64,000 bases of DNA from Dermatemys mawii (Eukaryota > Chordata > Testudines > Dermatemydidae), in contig ML677335.1 of the NCBI GenBank assembly GCA_007922305.1, forward strand, positions 35,265,545-35,329,544, given 5' to 3'. This document shows positions 25,784-36,602 of this stretch, one piece after another. The notes beneath the pieces are model-generated. The model was not told where the DNA came from and searched no databases. It saw only the letters and a list, made by a program, of their open reading frames with translations. Numbering within the stretch: the stretch's first letter is position 1; the number at the start of each line of letters is the position of its first letter. Position numbers and translations under genes: made by a program.

Positions 25784-26095
25784 CAGGGGTAGGCAACCTA
25801 TGGCATGGGTGCCAAAGGCGGCACACAAGCTGATTTTCAATGGCACTCACACTGCCCAGGTCCTGGCCACCAGTCTAGGGAGGCTCTGCATTTTAATTTA
25901 ATTTTAAATGAAGTTTCTTAAATATTTTAAAAACCGTATTTACTTTACATACAACAATAGTTTAGTTATATGTTACAGACTTGTAGAAATAGACCATCTA
26001 AAAATGTTAAAATGTATTACTGGCATGGGAAACCTTAAATTAGAGTGAATAAATGAAGACTCGGCCAGCCATGTCTGAAAGGTTGCTGACCCCTA
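25784..26095 (+). mobile_element. Complete non-autonomous hAT element, 312 bp
   Basis: It begins CAGGGGTAGGCAACC and ends GGTTGCTGACCCCTA, which are imperfect inverted repeats of 15 bp. It is flanked by the exact 8-bp duplication GTATACTC (25776-25783 and 26096-26103), diagnostic of the hAT superfamily. The interior is AT-rich and has no transposase. Strand is nominal. Confidence 0.9.
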
Positions 26096-26103
26096 GTATA
26101 CTC

Positions 26104-27224
26104 AGTTCCAATAGTCAGCATGCAATGGGGCCAGAGTTAATCCCCACTCCTTTCCCAAAATCATGTCCATGATTTCCTTCCCAAGAAAGTAAGTTGGTTA
26201 ACAGTTTATATGCCTCCTTCCAGGCATTGGCTGCTATTCTGCGTAGCCATTATGTGGGCTGTGCAAGGCAGGAGTATCTTATTTACTCTATCTTCTCTTC
26301 CCCTAATGAACAACTGCACAAGAAGGAGCACAATTAAGCCCATAATGAACAGTGGGCCAAACCCTGAGGTCCTTTTTCAGTTATGACTCCATCACTACTC
26401 AGGTGAAATTACCATTGATTTCAATGAGAGTTTGTTTAGGTATGGACTGAACATCAGCTAAGTAACAGCCATGTAACGACATAGGCTTTTGGTCCAGTGA
26501 GAGAGAAATTCAACTGATTTGTGCATATTGTATCAACAGTCTTGCCTGGAAAACACTTATCTGGAGGATATCATCCAAAATTTTATGGGCAATTGTCTTG
26601 ATAATTTTCCCTACCTACCCCAGAAGCGCAAAAATGTGTGCCCCTGATAGTCTGTACCTAATAATGACTGAATGTTGTTTCACCACACTAAATGAGCTGG
26701 TGAAAAAAGAGACTGAAATAAATAGATTTTTCACTGAAGTTGGGGGAGTGGAGTTGCACTGCAGTGGTTTGTGATAATGTTCTTTTAATACTCTGTCCAT
26801 TTCATGTAGTGGTAAGGACTGGAGTTGTCTCAACCTCACCTATCTTCAATATTGCATTTATTGTGTCAGAAATACTTGGCACTCAAGTGAAATACTGAAA
26901 AGAATGGCATCGTCATTTCTACAGCAACCGTGCCTTACTGAAGAAATTTGTTCTGCTCTTTCCTCTTTCATTAGCTCATACTTTCACACACGAATTCCCC
27001 TGGAATTGTATACAACAGAAAGATCAGCTATGCACATTCTGTAGACAGTTTTACATAGGTGGCTCACAGCATTGTTATCGACTAGCTACCTGGAGAGCTA
27101 CCTATTTATTTGAGGGACGCATGTAGGAGGCAGAGATGAAAATGGTTTCATATGAAGAAAGTGCTGTCCTTGTTTAATATTTGTAATCCATAGCCACAAC
27201 AGGTTCATACTAAACTGCTCAAGA
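26104..27224. other. Unique sequence without a gene
   Basis: Contains one dispersed palindromic motif copy (ACCATTGATTTCAATGAGAG at 26411-26430). No coding region is seen. Confidence 0.5.
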
Positions 27225-27960
27225 TAGTTAGACGAAAGCAGACTGTGAAGAACTTCAAAAAGATCTCACAAAACTAAGTGATTGGGCAACAAAATGGCAA
27301 ATGAAATTTAATATGGATAAATATGAAGTAAAGCACATTGGAAACAATAACCTCAACTATACATACCTGATTAGCTAGAACTAATCAGGAAAAAGATCTT
27401 GGAGTCATTGTGGATAGTTCTCTAAAGACACCCACGCAGTGTGCAGTGGCAATCAAAAAAGAAAACAGGATGTTAGGAATCATTAAAAAAGGGATAGAGA
27501 ATAAGACAGAGAACAACTTATTGCCCACATCTTGAATACTGCATACCGATGTGCATACTGATGTGGTCTCGTCATCTCAAAAAAAGATATACTGGCATTA
27601 TAAAAGGTTCAGAGAAGGGCAACTAAAATGATTAGGGGCTTGGAACAGGTCACATATGAGGAGAGATTAAAGAGGCTAAGACTTTTCAGCTTGGAAAAGA
27701 GGAGACTAAGGGGGAATATAATAGAGATATATAAAATCATGAGTGATGTGGAGAAAGTAAATAAGTAAATTATTTATTTGTTCCCATAATATAAGAACTA
27801 GGGGCCATCAAATTAAATTAATGGGCAGCAGGTTTAACACAAATAAAGGAAGTTCTTGTTCACATAGCGACAGTCAACTTGTGGAACTCCTTGTCTGAGG
27901 AAATTGTGAAGGCTAGGATTATAATAGAGTTTAAAACAGAATACCAATTGCATTTGCAGA
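27225..27960 (+). mobile_element. CR1 LINE fragment (C-terminal reverse transcriptase region)
   Basis: The order matches CR1: a block with CTCACAAAACTAAGTGATTGGGCAACAAAATGGC, then GATCTTGGAGTCATTGTGGATAG, CCACATCTTGAATACTGC, GGTTCAGAGAAGGGCAACTA, GAGGAGAGATTAAAGAGGC and GTGGAACTCCTTGTCTGAGG. Compared with family order, a segment before the LEYC block is deleted near 27525, a short duplication of GCATACNGATGTG occurs near 27541-27563, and the 3' tail is missing. Many frame breaks. Confidence 0.85.
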
Positions 27961-28939
27961 AATTAGAATTGGTTCTTGAATGAATTGTGAATGTAGAGAT
28001 GGGCTAAAAATCAAATAACTTATTCACAGTCAATAATCAAATCCAGTTTTATATGGTATTTCACATATAAAATTGATGTGTTCTGAATGTTAGAGCTCCA
28101 GATTTATCTCAAAGAATGATATTGTTTGCCAAGCTTTTTTCCTGCATGGAAAACCACTTTATATACTGGCTAATATGGAAGTTAGGCATTTGCTAACAGG
28201 ACTGAAGTATTCCCTTGTGAAAGATTTGAAGTGAAACTGCCAATTATTTTGTGTTTTCTTCAGTCAGAATTAAAGGATTTTGTTTCTTTGTTTCTCCTAC
28301 TGGTGTAAATTGTTTATTAAGGGGCTTTGGTTTTCTGACTGGGATTGAGATTGAAATTTATTTTTGATGCAAATAAATATGACAATTGGCTAAAGAAGAA
28401 TAGACTTCACTTACAAAGAGCACACACAAACTTTGTGAAAACTGAAATGCCCAGGTAACTTATAGTAGTGAAGTGAAATCAGGTAGCCATCAAGGTTAAT
28501 CAAATCCTTTGAAGATACTAAACTATTCCTCCTCTTTCCTGTGTCTTAAGGGTATAAGTAAAATTTCCAAAAGGGCCTAAATGCCTCTGAAGCCATAGTC
28601 CTGTTCACTTTCATTAGGGAATAAATCTTCTCACTTAAGTCTTTTCTACCTTTTTGAAAATGTAACCATTTGTCTTCAGTACTGCTTGCAATATTGTAGA
28701 GATTACGTTAGTCATTCTTTTACAGGAGTTTCATCAATGGTTTGCCAAAGCTCGGTAAGCTGCTGTTTTCCCCATTTTGTACCAAGACACCCTGAAAAAT
28801 GCTGCACTTTCCTGAGGGAGTTACATAAGTAATCAATAAGAGCAGAACAATAGCATCAGCTTGACAAGTGCTCTATTCACAGCAAAGGAAAACAGGTGCA
28901 GTAGTGCTCTGCATCAAGCCCGTTATCTTCAAAGTCCCC
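27961..28939. other. Unique sequence without a gene
   Basis: A short dispersed-repeat phrase (TTCCAAAAGGGCCTAAATGCC) occurs at 28566-28586. Nothing else was recognised. Confidence 0.45.
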
Positions 28940-29068
28940 TGAGATAAGTGGGTATTGTATTTTATAGGCAGGGACACCACGGGAAGAGGCGAGTCTGCAG
29001 TGGTTTGTCTTATTGTCAAAGCTGGAACTGGAACTCAAGAGCTCCTGCACCCACAGTCTTGTGTCCCC
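28940..29068 (-). repeat. MIR-like SINE remnant
   Basis: GTATTTTATAGGCAGGGACACC, TTGTCAAAGCTGGAACTGGAACTC and CAAGAGCTCCTGCACCCACAGTC follow the MIR-like reverse order at low identity. Confidence 0.45.
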
Positions 29069-29366
29069 ACAGACCCATGGCTGGCTCTATAAAGAAATAA
29101 GAATATATTTCACTTTATGGGAAAAGCAAATCAAAAGCAATGATAAGTGATACTAAAGAAGAGAGATATTGAAGCTACAGTACAAGTTCTCTGCATCAGG
29201 ACACTTCATCTACTTCAGACATGTGTTGATTTGCATTCTGTGGTTGCAGTAAGATTAATTTCAGACTTGGGTGGAATTTGGGGGCTCAGATCCAAAGCCA
29301 ATTGAAGTCAATGGACTAATTTCTGTGTTTGAAGGTTTTTAACCATTAAAGAAGTGAGATTTTTAA

Positions 29367-29535
29367 ACAGCCTGCCAATAGGAGTAGTGGGAACAAATAA
29401 CCTAGAAGGTTTTAAGATGGAGCTTGATAAATTTATGAACAAGATTATATGATAGGATTGCCAGCAATAGCAAGGGACTGGAGTTATGACTGGAAGGAAC
29501 CTCCTGGGTTATGTTCCTATGATTTAAATAAGCTT
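29367..29535 (+). mobile_element. CR1 LINE 3' fragment, second subfamily
   Basis: ACAAATAACCTAGAAGGTTTTAAGATGGAGCTTGATAAATTTATGAACAAG encodes the CR1 C-terminal pattern of the type GF-KM-LDKFMN, followed by GATAGGATTGCC and a tail with TGGAAGGAACCTCC and TTATGTTCCTATGATT. Different subfamily from the copies at 27225 and 42690. Confidence 0.6.
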
Positions 29536-30164
29536 TGGATCAAGTCCAGGGCAGCAATGGGCCAGTGATAGGACTACTGGAGAGCAGGACAAAATCAAAT
29601 ATTAACATCACTGATTGCTGTGGTTGGTAAATACCCATAGTAGCACAGGAATTTGATTAATTCCTGTGTTTTGAATTGACTTCTGATTATCAAATGAATC
29701 GTGCATATAATCCAAATAGAAAATCTCATCTACTACCCATATTTAAATAGTCTACTGTTCCCACTAGTTAAGTATTTTTATGGCAGTATCAGAAATATGA
29801 AAGACTCTCAGTTTATTGAAGACACTACCTTCGCTTGGCACATTCAAAGGGATTTTTTTATATCAGAATTAGCTATTACTATTTAGGGCATTCTTTGAAG
29901 AAAATCTGGAGTTCTAACATTCAGAAGACATCAATTATAAAATCCAGAAAAGACAAAAAAATAACTGGAGTCTTTTTATAAACCCTGCTAAACCTTTTGT
30001 TATGGCAAGTACATATGGGGGAAAATAAGAGTGAAGAAGTATTTATAATTGTTAAACTTGTAGCAAAAGGTAAAAAGTGCCAACAACTACAAAATGGGAC
30101 TCTCTCATGTTGAGTACAGAATTAAGTACCTTTCTCTGTTTAGTACTTGATTTTCCATATCACA
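29536..30164. other. Unique sequence without a gene
   Basis: AT-rich; the frame at 29701-29886 has no features of a real protein. Confidence 0.45.
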
Positions 30165-30262
30165 CTAAGTTCTTCAGGACAGAAACCTTGTCTTTGTACA
30201 ACACCTTGAACAATAATCCTCACCTCAGTCCTGACTGAGGACTCTGGATGCTGATGTTATAG
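30165..30262 (+). repeat. Ancient dispersed repeat (LINE-tail-like)
   Basis: AGTTCTTCAGGACAGAAACCTTGTCTTTGTACAACACCTTGAAC has the form of the old 'TTCGGGGCAGGGAC...TGTACAGCACCTAGCAC' repeat of sauropsids, the opposite orientation of the copy at 10798-10866. Confidence 0.5.
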
Positions 30263-30826
30263 GGTTTTTTTTTTTTCAATATTAAATAAAAACACCAATG
30301 TCCTACAATATGTAGTAAATTTCCAAAGTTAAAAGAAAGTGCCTTGGTACTTAAGAGAGAAATTACACTATGGAACTCAAAGTTTGGACATTAAATACAC
30401 CACTTCCCAAACACAGAATTACAATGTTATGATGAGCTCTCACATTTCCATCCACTACCAAAGATGAGCAAAATGGACTCTTCTTTTTACTTCCTTGTGA
30501 GAGAGAATTTTTTGTCATTTAGTTTTGGGCCATTTTGACAAAAAGTCATGTTCACTCTGCAACAAGCTGGATCTAAATTGTGGAGTGAAGTCTCTCAGTC
30601 TGGAAGCATTCTGGTGTAAATTCTTTGAATTCAGATACATTTAAAAAGAATTCAATATAAAAATGACATATCCAGTACATACATCCATATTTTCCATTAT
30701 CTACATGCAATATGTTTTGTATAAACCATATCATTCTACATTAAAATTTGAAGCTGGAAGCTTTGCCATCAGGGCAGAGTTCAACTAGGGCTTTTGGCTC
30801 CTGGGGAGGTGTAGTTTGGGACTGTA
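30263..30826. other. Unique sequence without a gene
   Basis: AT-rich, with a T run at about 30266-30277. Nothing recognised. Confidence 0.45.
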
Positions 30827-30834
30827 GGACAAGT

Positions 30835-30952
30835 AGGATGACCAGACAGCAAGTGTGAAAGATCGGGATGGGACGGGGGTAATAGGCCGATATAAGACAA
30901 AGCCCCCCAAATCAGGACTGTCCCTATAAAACTGGGACATCTGGTCACCCTA
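30835..30952. mobile_element. Short non-autonomous transposon, TAGGGTGACCAG family, copy 1
   Basis: The 118-bp unit has ends TAGGATGACCAGA and TCTGGTCACCCTA, which are inverted repeats with one mismatch. Flanks AGGACAAG (30827-30834) and GGGACAAG (30953-30960) match at 7 of 8 positions, consistent with a hAT-type 8-bp TSD. Interior words GTGTGAAAGATCGGGA and AAGCCCCCCAAATCAGGACT recur in the copies at 44929 and 59850. Confidence 0.8.
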
Positions 30953-30960
30953 GGGACAAG

Positions 30961-31744
30961 GCTATTAACTTGATATTGTGCTAAAATAATCTGTAGTAAA
31001 ATAGTTAACTTAATGTTGACATTAATTTTGGTATTGATAGGGTTCAGAGTCAACATCCACTGAGATTAATGGGGTATTTCACATCTCTCAAAGATATTGT
31101 TTCTGGCTCTACGCAAACTGGAAATGACAACATTATTTGCACTTCGGCCATGTTTACAATCATGTTATCACTATATCCATAAGAACTAGAAATCTAATTT
31201 TGAAAGTTTTTCATGATGTTTATATTTTTACATATATGAAGTCTGGCTATGTGAACGGCAATAAAATGTATGATCCTTTGATGGCTAAGGAAACTAATCT
31301 ACCACATTCATGCTGCATCCATTGTCCAGGTATACTTTCATATTCTATATTTTCATTTTACAGGCTGTTCATACTCAATTTTCCTTTGCAAATCTCTAGC
31401 AATGCTGGAATGTTCTTAGGTATGTAATTAAAATACATATTTGTACTAACCCAACCATAACTTGTTTATTTTGTTTTTTTAAATGAGCAAGGCCCCAGTT
31501 CCATAAAAATGGAAATATACAGCAGTTAAGACAGCTCAATAAGACATGTGGCATGGGGATATGGCATTCTGGCTTAAACATTAGAACTGCAAGCAGCAAA
31601 TAGTTTGGAGGCAGATTTCAATTAGCATGACTGAAACAGCTCACAGTTATCTATTCAAACAGTAAATCTTCATGATGTATTGAATTAATAGCCTACAAAG
31701 CATGGACATTTTACTAGTGCTGAAACACTGGTCCAACAATTTAG
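30961..31744. other. Unique sequence without a gene
   Basis: Overlapping opposite-strand open frames (31137-31427 plus, 31396-31599 minus) show no family motifs. Confidence 0.45.
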
Positions 31745-32395
31745 CAAACAAACTTATCAGCCACACCATTAGGAGCTCGTTCACCTGCACATCTACCAAT
31801 GTGATATATGCCATCATGCACTAGCAATGCCCCTCTGCCACGTACATTGGCCAAACCAGACAGTCTCTACATAAAAGAATAAATGGACACAAATCGGACA
31901 TCAGGAATGGTAACATACAAAAGCCAATAGGAGAACACTTCAATCTCCCTGGACATTCAACAACAGATTTACAAGTAGCCATCCTTCAAATACAAACTTC
32001 AAAGAGAAACTGTAGAACTACAATTCATTTGCAAACTTAACACCATTAATTTGGGCTTGAATAGGGACTGCGAGTGGCTGGCTCACGACAAAAGCAATTT
32101 CCCTTTTGTCTCTTGGTATGGACACCTCCTCCTCAGTTATTGGGAGTGGATCACATCCACCCTGACTGAATTGGCCTTGTCAACACTGGTTCTCCACTTG
32201 AAAGGTAACTCCCTTCTCTTCATGTGCCATATATTTATGCCTGGATCTGTAATTTTCACGCCATACCTCTGAACAAGTGGGTTTTTACTATCCGCAAACG
32301 CTTATGCCCTAACAAATCTGTTAGTCTTTAAGATGTCATTGGATTCCTCATTGTTTTTGTGGATACAGATTAACACGGCTATCCCGCTGATACTT
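31745..32395 (+). mobile_element. Penelope-like element remnant with GIY-YIG nuclease domain
   Basis: From 31789 the plus frame reads TSTNVIYAIMH, a TAG stop, then QCPSATYIGQTRQSLHKRINGHKSDI and further on PIGEHFNLPGHS. This is the GIY-YIG endonuclease layout of Penelope-like retroelements: VIY replaces GIY, YIG is intact, and the arginine in KRINGH and the following histidine are in place. The domain nicks target DNA during retrotransposition. Downstream, 32260-32395 holds the characteristic tail AAACGCTTATGCCCTAACAAATCTGTTAGTCTTTAAG and GATACAGATTAACACGGCTA. At least one in-frame stop plus later stops make it inactive. The reverse transcriptase part is absent. Confidence 0.82.
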
Positions 32396-34079
32396 ATCTC
32401 CCCTCCATTATATATTGCACACTCTAGCTCATTAAAGAAGTCTTTAGTCAGAAAGAATGAGACCTGGCTGCAAAAGGAGGAAAATAGTGCATTCCTAGCA
32501 AAAATGTGGAATAGTGAAAAATTAACACTAAGCCAAGCATGAAATAGCCACACTTGTGGCTTGTGTCACTTTTCCCCTTCCAGTTTTCATCACAAATTGT
32601 AAGGAAGGAATCAGCTATTGTGGGCAGAACTCAAAAGACAAATACAAACTTAAGCTGGTTTGTGATCTTCCTGTCTCAGAATAGAATATAATATTCCATA
32701 AATGACCACTTACTCCCTCAAGAAAGATTACAAAAAGCACACTCGGTGTTTTCTCTGTTAACATTATCTATAGGTAATTAAAGATCCAAATCCTGTGTTG
32801 TGGTGCAGCCACCTTAAACCATACCACCAAGGCCAGACCATCATCACAATATAGCCCAAAACTATCACTGCCAGCAACATAACGATTAGCTCATCGTAGG
32901 GGGAATACATGGTAGCATAGAGCTGGCATAGTGAGTCCTGTACCATTCCTCCCTGTTATCATCATAAGGAGTAGGGATGGAGAAAAGGCAGATGTTTTCC
33001 CTCACCCCTCTGATTTCCAGCTACCTTTTGGATGTTGTCACAGCCAATTAATTTGGGACAGCTTTCAGGCTGCTCTATGCTATATAGGCCTAGTTCAAAA
33101 TTGACTCAGGATCGGGGCATGCAAAGGCCATCCTCATGGATCCACCTGAGCTTTGCTATGTGTTTTCATCTATAGACAAACTTAGGACCAATGATCGATC
33201 CTATAAAGGCCTTACAACATTATTGCCATGTTTTGTTTGTTTGTTTTTTCAAATGGGTGCCTCAAGCCATATGGAAAGTTAAAATACCTGGTGTGATTTT
33301 CGAAATGCTGGGGATCCAACAGCTCTCATCTAAGTCAGAATTTAGGAGCCTACTTTTAGCAGCATGCGTTATAACATACATGTCATTGGAGTCTTTAGCA
33401 GCCTTCACAAAGCAGCAGTGCAGTCTGTGTGTCAGGAAACAGATAAGACTTTCCCCACTCAATCCAGTCAACCTCCATTGCCTTTTAACAGCCTGATTCT
33501 GCATCCCTTAAAGCAAGTAAGAACTGCTCAGTGAAACTTTAGTGCTTATTCACATGTGTAACCCTAATAGTTAATGGGACCAAGAATTGGTGGAATTGCT
33601 TATAGACTGTGAGCCTGAAGAAGAGGAGCTGACTTCCTTTGGCTAGAATTCTAGCAATAAACTGGTGTATGGAAGGATAAAAAAGTGTCATTTGTTAAGC
33701 TTTGTCTTATCATAAAGCTCTCTGAAAGAAGACTGCTTGTACTATTATGAAGTTGCTTCAATCAGGCACCTAACTCAAAAAGGTGCTATACATGATAAAT
33801 GTACCTTATAGCAGGTCTCAATGTAAAACAGAATAACTTGGCTTCCAAAGTCAGGATGTTGAACATAAGAAGATTAAATTAACATTTGCGTGAAAAAAAT
33901 AGTGCAATTTAAAAAGTGATAGTAGTGGAGCAGCAGCCCCAGGGAATCAAAAAATTCTAAAGATGAAATTATTTTCTAGGTAGAGCACCAGGCATCAAAG
34001 TACAACAAATCTACTCTACATTATCACCTTGGGCTCCTCAGCTATTTGTCTGCTTGTTGTGTCCACTGTTCTTGCTTTT
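32396..34079. other. Unique sequence without a gene
   Basis: No exon-like feature. The minus frame at 32764-32946 gives a hydrophobic 60-residue peptide, judged to be chance. Opposite-strand frames overlap at 33191-33504. Confidence 0.5.
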
Positions 34080-34150
34080 CTCTTACTTGCATTGTAAATT
34101 CTTTGTAGCAGGGACTATATTTTCATATAATCCTTAACACAATAAGGTTT
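34080..34150 (+). repeat. Ancient dispersed repeat (LINE-tail-like)
   Basis: TGTAAATTCTTTGTAGCAGGGACTATATTTTC resembles the same old repeat as at 30165-30262, at lower identity. Confidence 0.35.
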
Positions 34151-35349
34151 GAGCCTCTAAAACACTACCCTAATATACTGTTTAAAGGGCCAGATTATGA
34201 TACTATTTAGTGAGTTAGGGTATCTTACATCAGAAGTAGTCCCATGGAAATCAGTGAAGAATGAGATACTAAATGTGAGCAAAGATATGTCATCTGACCC
34301 AATAAATATAATCTATGCTAACAATTAAATATAGGGCCAGACTGTCACACTGGTGAAAGGTTATTTATATAAGCACTGGCACTGAAATCAGTGAGGGTAC
34401 TTATGTCAATAACAGTAGCTCACAATATGGTTCATAAGATCTAATTACTAATAAGAAACGGAGACACTTTTGTTCTTATTTTAATTTACATGTAGCATTT
34501 ATTTTATAATCAGCAAGGGGGAAAATGCATTGATGGATGATACCACCCCGTTTTTTTTTCTTTTTACTAAACATGCGGGGTATCACTGTTTGGAAAATAT
34601 TTTCTGAAATATCAGCTACAGAATATACTGTTTGACCTAGCCAGATATATATATCAAATATTTAGTGCAAACCACTGGTAGAATAATTCTATGTTTTTCC
34701 TTATAAATTTCTTCAAGCCAGTGGCCTAAATTATGATTACATCAAAAGAATAAATTTTAAGAAGCCTCTGAAGGCACGAAATGCTTTGAACCTTCTTATA
34801 CTATACAAGAAAGATTAATTTGCTCCTATTGATCTCCTAAAAGCTGTTGTAATGATGGTAGGCTGACAAGTTAAATACTACTGAAAAGTAAAAATGCTCA
34901 TTATCTTCCTTGAAGGACAATGATAATTTGATGAGTGTGGCCTAGAAGCACTTGAATGGATCCTGGTCATGTCAAAGTTAAGAAGTTTTTTTCCCCCCAA
35001 GCTTTTGTGATAAAGCACTTTAATTATACACACAAAACAGGGAGGAAAATCTAACAACAACAAAAAAAGCTCCAGGTTTTTTTTTAAAAGGAAACTTTTT
35101 GAAGTTGTTTTATTAAGAATTCTAGTCTTGTTGAGGAGGAGTAGGGGAAGTCTGCATTCTTCTCATATCTGTAATTTCCCCCCTACATTTTCACCATAGG
35201 GAGGCAATGAGAAAGACTCAGAATCTTGTGTTTTGATTACAGACCTGATTGTAAGTTCAGTTATTTTATCAAAACAACAGGATACATGCAAAACTGAGCA
35301 CACAGGCTTCCCAGAATACCCATCTCAATTAACCCAACAGACTTTGCGC
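34151..35349. other. Unique sequence without a gene
   Basis: AT-rich; includes a weak palindromic-motif copy near 34240-34265. Nothing else is seen. Confidence 0.45.
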
Positions 35350-35426
35350 CAGATTCTCAACTACTGTAAATAGGTGTAAATTCCTTGAAGTGAATGAAGG
35401 CCATGTCCACTAGTTGAGAATGGCTC
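35350..35426. repeat. Short inverted-repeat element (CCAGATTCTCAACTA ends)
   Basis: CCAGATTCTCAACTA at the left is matched in reverse by TAGTTGAGAATGG at the right, with GTGTAAATTCCTTGAAGTGAATG between them. It belongs to the dispersed palindromic repeat type that carries CCATTGAAGTCAATGG-like centres. Confidence 0.5.
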
Positions 35427-35603
35427 ACTGGCTTTAGTTCAATATTTGGCCTTTCAGATTGGGACAGAAGTTATTCAAGAAATAAAATGGAGAGTCAAAG
35501 TTTTTTCACAAATATACCTCGAACTGTGTCTCATTATTTGTATGTCACTAAGGCCTAGAGTCAGTAACTATGATCATAGGCCCATTATAATAGGACTTAT
35601 ATA

Positions 35604-36550
35604 AACACATAAGAATGGCCCTAGTGGGTCAGGCCAAAGGTCCATCTAGCCCAGTATCCTGTGTTCTGACAATGGCCAGAGAGGATGATTACCTGTTCTG
35701 TTCATTAAGTGTTCTGTTCTGTCACTTATTCCGAGCTTCTGGCAAACAGAGGCTAGGGACACCATTCCTGTCCATCCTGGCTAATAGCCATTGATGAACC
35801 TATCCTCCATGAATTTATCTAGCTCTTTTTTGAACCCTGATATGGTCTTGACCTTCACAATATCCTCTGGCAAGGAGTTCCACAAGTTGACTGTGTGTTG
35901 TGTGAAGAAATACTTTCTTTTATTTGTTTTAAACCTGCTGCCTATTAATTTCATTTGGTGACCCCTAGCTCTTGTGTTATGAGAAGTAGTAAACACTTCC
36001 TTATGTACTTTTTCTATACCAGTCATGATTTTATAAACCTCAATCATCTCTTCCCTTAGCCATGTATTTTCAAACCTGAAAAATCCCACTCTTATTAATC
36101 TCTCCTCATACAGAAGCTGTTCCATACCACTAATAATTTTTGTTGCCCTTTTCAGAACCTTTTCTAATTTCACTACATCTTTTTTGAGATGGGGTGACCA
36201 CAACTGCACACAGTATTCAAGATGTGTATATGGATTTATATAGAGGCAACATGATATTTTCTGTCCTATTAAACTGAGCCTCTATTATGGTGTTTTTAAA
36301 ATCTCTGCAAGCTCCGTGGAAACTTTTACTTTTGGCACTGTACCCTTTAATTTCTATTTAACTATCCTCTTCATTTTTGTGTAGTTCCCCTTTCCTGCCA
36401 CAGGGATATTAAATTTAATTATATTGTGGTCAATATTACCAAGTGGTCCAGCTATATGCACCAGACCAGATCTGGACCAGATCCTGTGTTCCACTTAGGA
36501 CTAAATCAAGAAGTACCTCTCCTCTGGTGCGTACCACAATCAGCTGCTCC
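35604..36550 (-). mobile_element. CR1 LINE with internal deletion
   Basis: Read on the minus strand, 36550-36290 holds the end of the endonuclease domain and linker, with AGPLGNIDHNIIKF near 36431-36390, where CR1 normally has SDH at the active-site motif. It then jumps near 36285 to the late reverse transcriptase region: [14 protein letters not shown], followed by a 142-residue open segment (36209-35781) with [27 protein letters not shown] and [13 protein letters not shown]. The non-coding tail ends at about 35604 (rev-comp of AAGAATGGCCCTAGTGGGTCAGG). The catalytic reverse transcriptase core is deleted. Confidence 0.88.
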
Positions 36551-36554
36551 AAGA

Positions 36555-36602
36555 AGCAGTCATATTAAGGCGCAGTCCCTGCCTCAAATACCTTACAGTT
36601 TA
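36555..36602. repeat. Ancient dispersed repeat fragment
   Basis: GCGCAGTCCCTGCCTCAAATACCTTACAGTTTAAAT matches the middle of the same old repeat seen at 10798 and 30165. Confidence 0.4.

Noticed and set aside
32764..32946. Hydrophobic 60-residue minus frame resembling a membrane segment
   Set aside because: Very short, no start context support, no partner exons or homology recognised.
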